NCBI GenBank assembly: GCA_903832105.1
Contig: CAILAO010000522.1
Span: forward strand, 1 to 14,412
Length of the DNA: 14,412 bases
DNA from: an uncultured Pseudomonadota bacterium
GTDB taxonomy: Bacteria; Bdellovibrionota_B; Oligoflexia; Oligoflexales; CAILAO01
Direction: 5' to 3'
Below the pieces are notes generated by a model. That model made no database searches. It was not told where the DNA came from and saw only the letters and a program-made list of their open reading frames with translations. The position numbers were made by a program, and so were the translations under genes. Below, piece after piece: positions 14,211 through 14,412 of this stretch (position 1 is the first letter of the stretch; each line of letters opens with the position of its first letter).

Positions 14211-14412
14211 ATGGAAAGAAGTCGAGAAGCGAAACAAATATTGAAGCTGGTAGCAGCGGGTTCCTTTCAAGTTACTGAGCATATGCTTATGCGAAAGGAA
14301 GAGCGGAAGATCACACGAGAGCAAATCATGTATTGTGCTAAGACTTGTATCCACCATAAATGGCAAGAAGACCGGCAAACACATCTTTTTATTGGTTATT
14401 TCGATGTTGAGG
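14211..14412 (+). CDS. DUF4258-like protein, probable toxin of a toxin-antitoxin pair (partial, runs off the window)
   Basis: The frame is open from ATG 14211 to the window end (67 residues seen). The sequence FQVTEHMLMRKEERKITREQI followed by CIHHKWQEDRQTHLFIGYFDVE fits the DUF4258 pattern: a basic first part with xTxHxxxRxxERxIxxxxI, then a variable loop, and strands leading to a hydrophobic core. Such small proteins are often encoded just before an antitoxin with a YgiT-type zinc-finger/HTH domain and are related in fold to mRNA-interferase toxins. The second gene would lie beyond the window and is not seen. GGGG at 14203-14206 is a fair Shine-Dalgarno sequence, 4 bases before the ATG. The gene lies on the presumed mobile-element side of the tRNA scar, fitting a maintenance role. 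Confidence 0.6.
   Translation, partial: MERSREAKQILKLVAAGSFQVTEHMLMRKEERKITREQIMYCAKTCIHHKWQEDRQTHLFIGYFDVE

Noticed and set aside
1..14412. CRISPR array, insertion sequence or transposase gene
   Set aside because: No regularly spaced long repeats, no terminal inverted repeats with a transposase frame and no DDE/HUH or Cas motifs were seen on either strand.

Overview
The window is a visibly AT-rich stretch of a Gram-negative chromosome. Lipobox signal peptides (lipoprotein at 21-2210, probable lipoprotein at 3858-4763), a secreted NodB-type deacetylase and a C-terminal beta-propeller lipoprotein suggest a Bdellovibrio-like or other deltaproteobacterial-type lineage. The sequence alone does not fix the taxonomy.

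Left part (1-5233). A complete lipoprotein of the secreted beta-propeller family lies on the plus strand. A lone class I SAM-dependent methyltransferase follows on the minus strand. Next comes a 5'-truncated remnant of an alpha/beta hydrolase, which runs 7 bases ahead of a two-gene plus-strand unit: a probable lipoprotein with an intact transglutaminase-like Cys-His-Asp triad, and a TTG-started GNAT acetyltransferase.

Middle (5340-13612). Eleven minus-strand genes stand head to tail with gaps of only 3 to about 100 bases, so they probably form one transcription unit of about 8.2 kb. In transcription order they are: a small exported protein of unknown function, a SnoaL/NTF2-like protein, an isochorismatase-type hydrolase, a secreted polysaccharide deacetylase, a second SnoaL/NTF2-like protein, a VOC/glyoxalase-like protein, a DinB/maleylpyruvate-isomerase-like metalloprotein, a divergent Nif3-family metalloprotein, a DJ-1/PfpI domain fused to a P-loop kinase, an extended SDR epimerase/reductase and a GNAT acetyltransferase. 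A TATAAA box and a perfect palindrome precede the first gene. A hairpin followed by T8 lies at the end of the last. No shared pathway can be read from the sequence. The mix looks like an accretion of small-molecule modification and detoxification enzymes, or an undescribed modification pathway.

Right end (13613-14412). After about 360 bases without a gene there is a 45-base 3' fragment of an initiator-type tRNA-Met, running from the anticodon loop to the encoded CCA, on the minus strand and without its 5' half. This is the classic scar of a tyrosine-recombinase attachment site. Its orientation places the integrated element to the right, with the intact tRNA gene expected beyond the window. 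The element side starts with helically phased short repeats, a palindromic operator candidate inside a promoter, and the 5' part of a DUF4258-like gene, probably the toxin half of a toxin-antitoxin pair cut by the window end.
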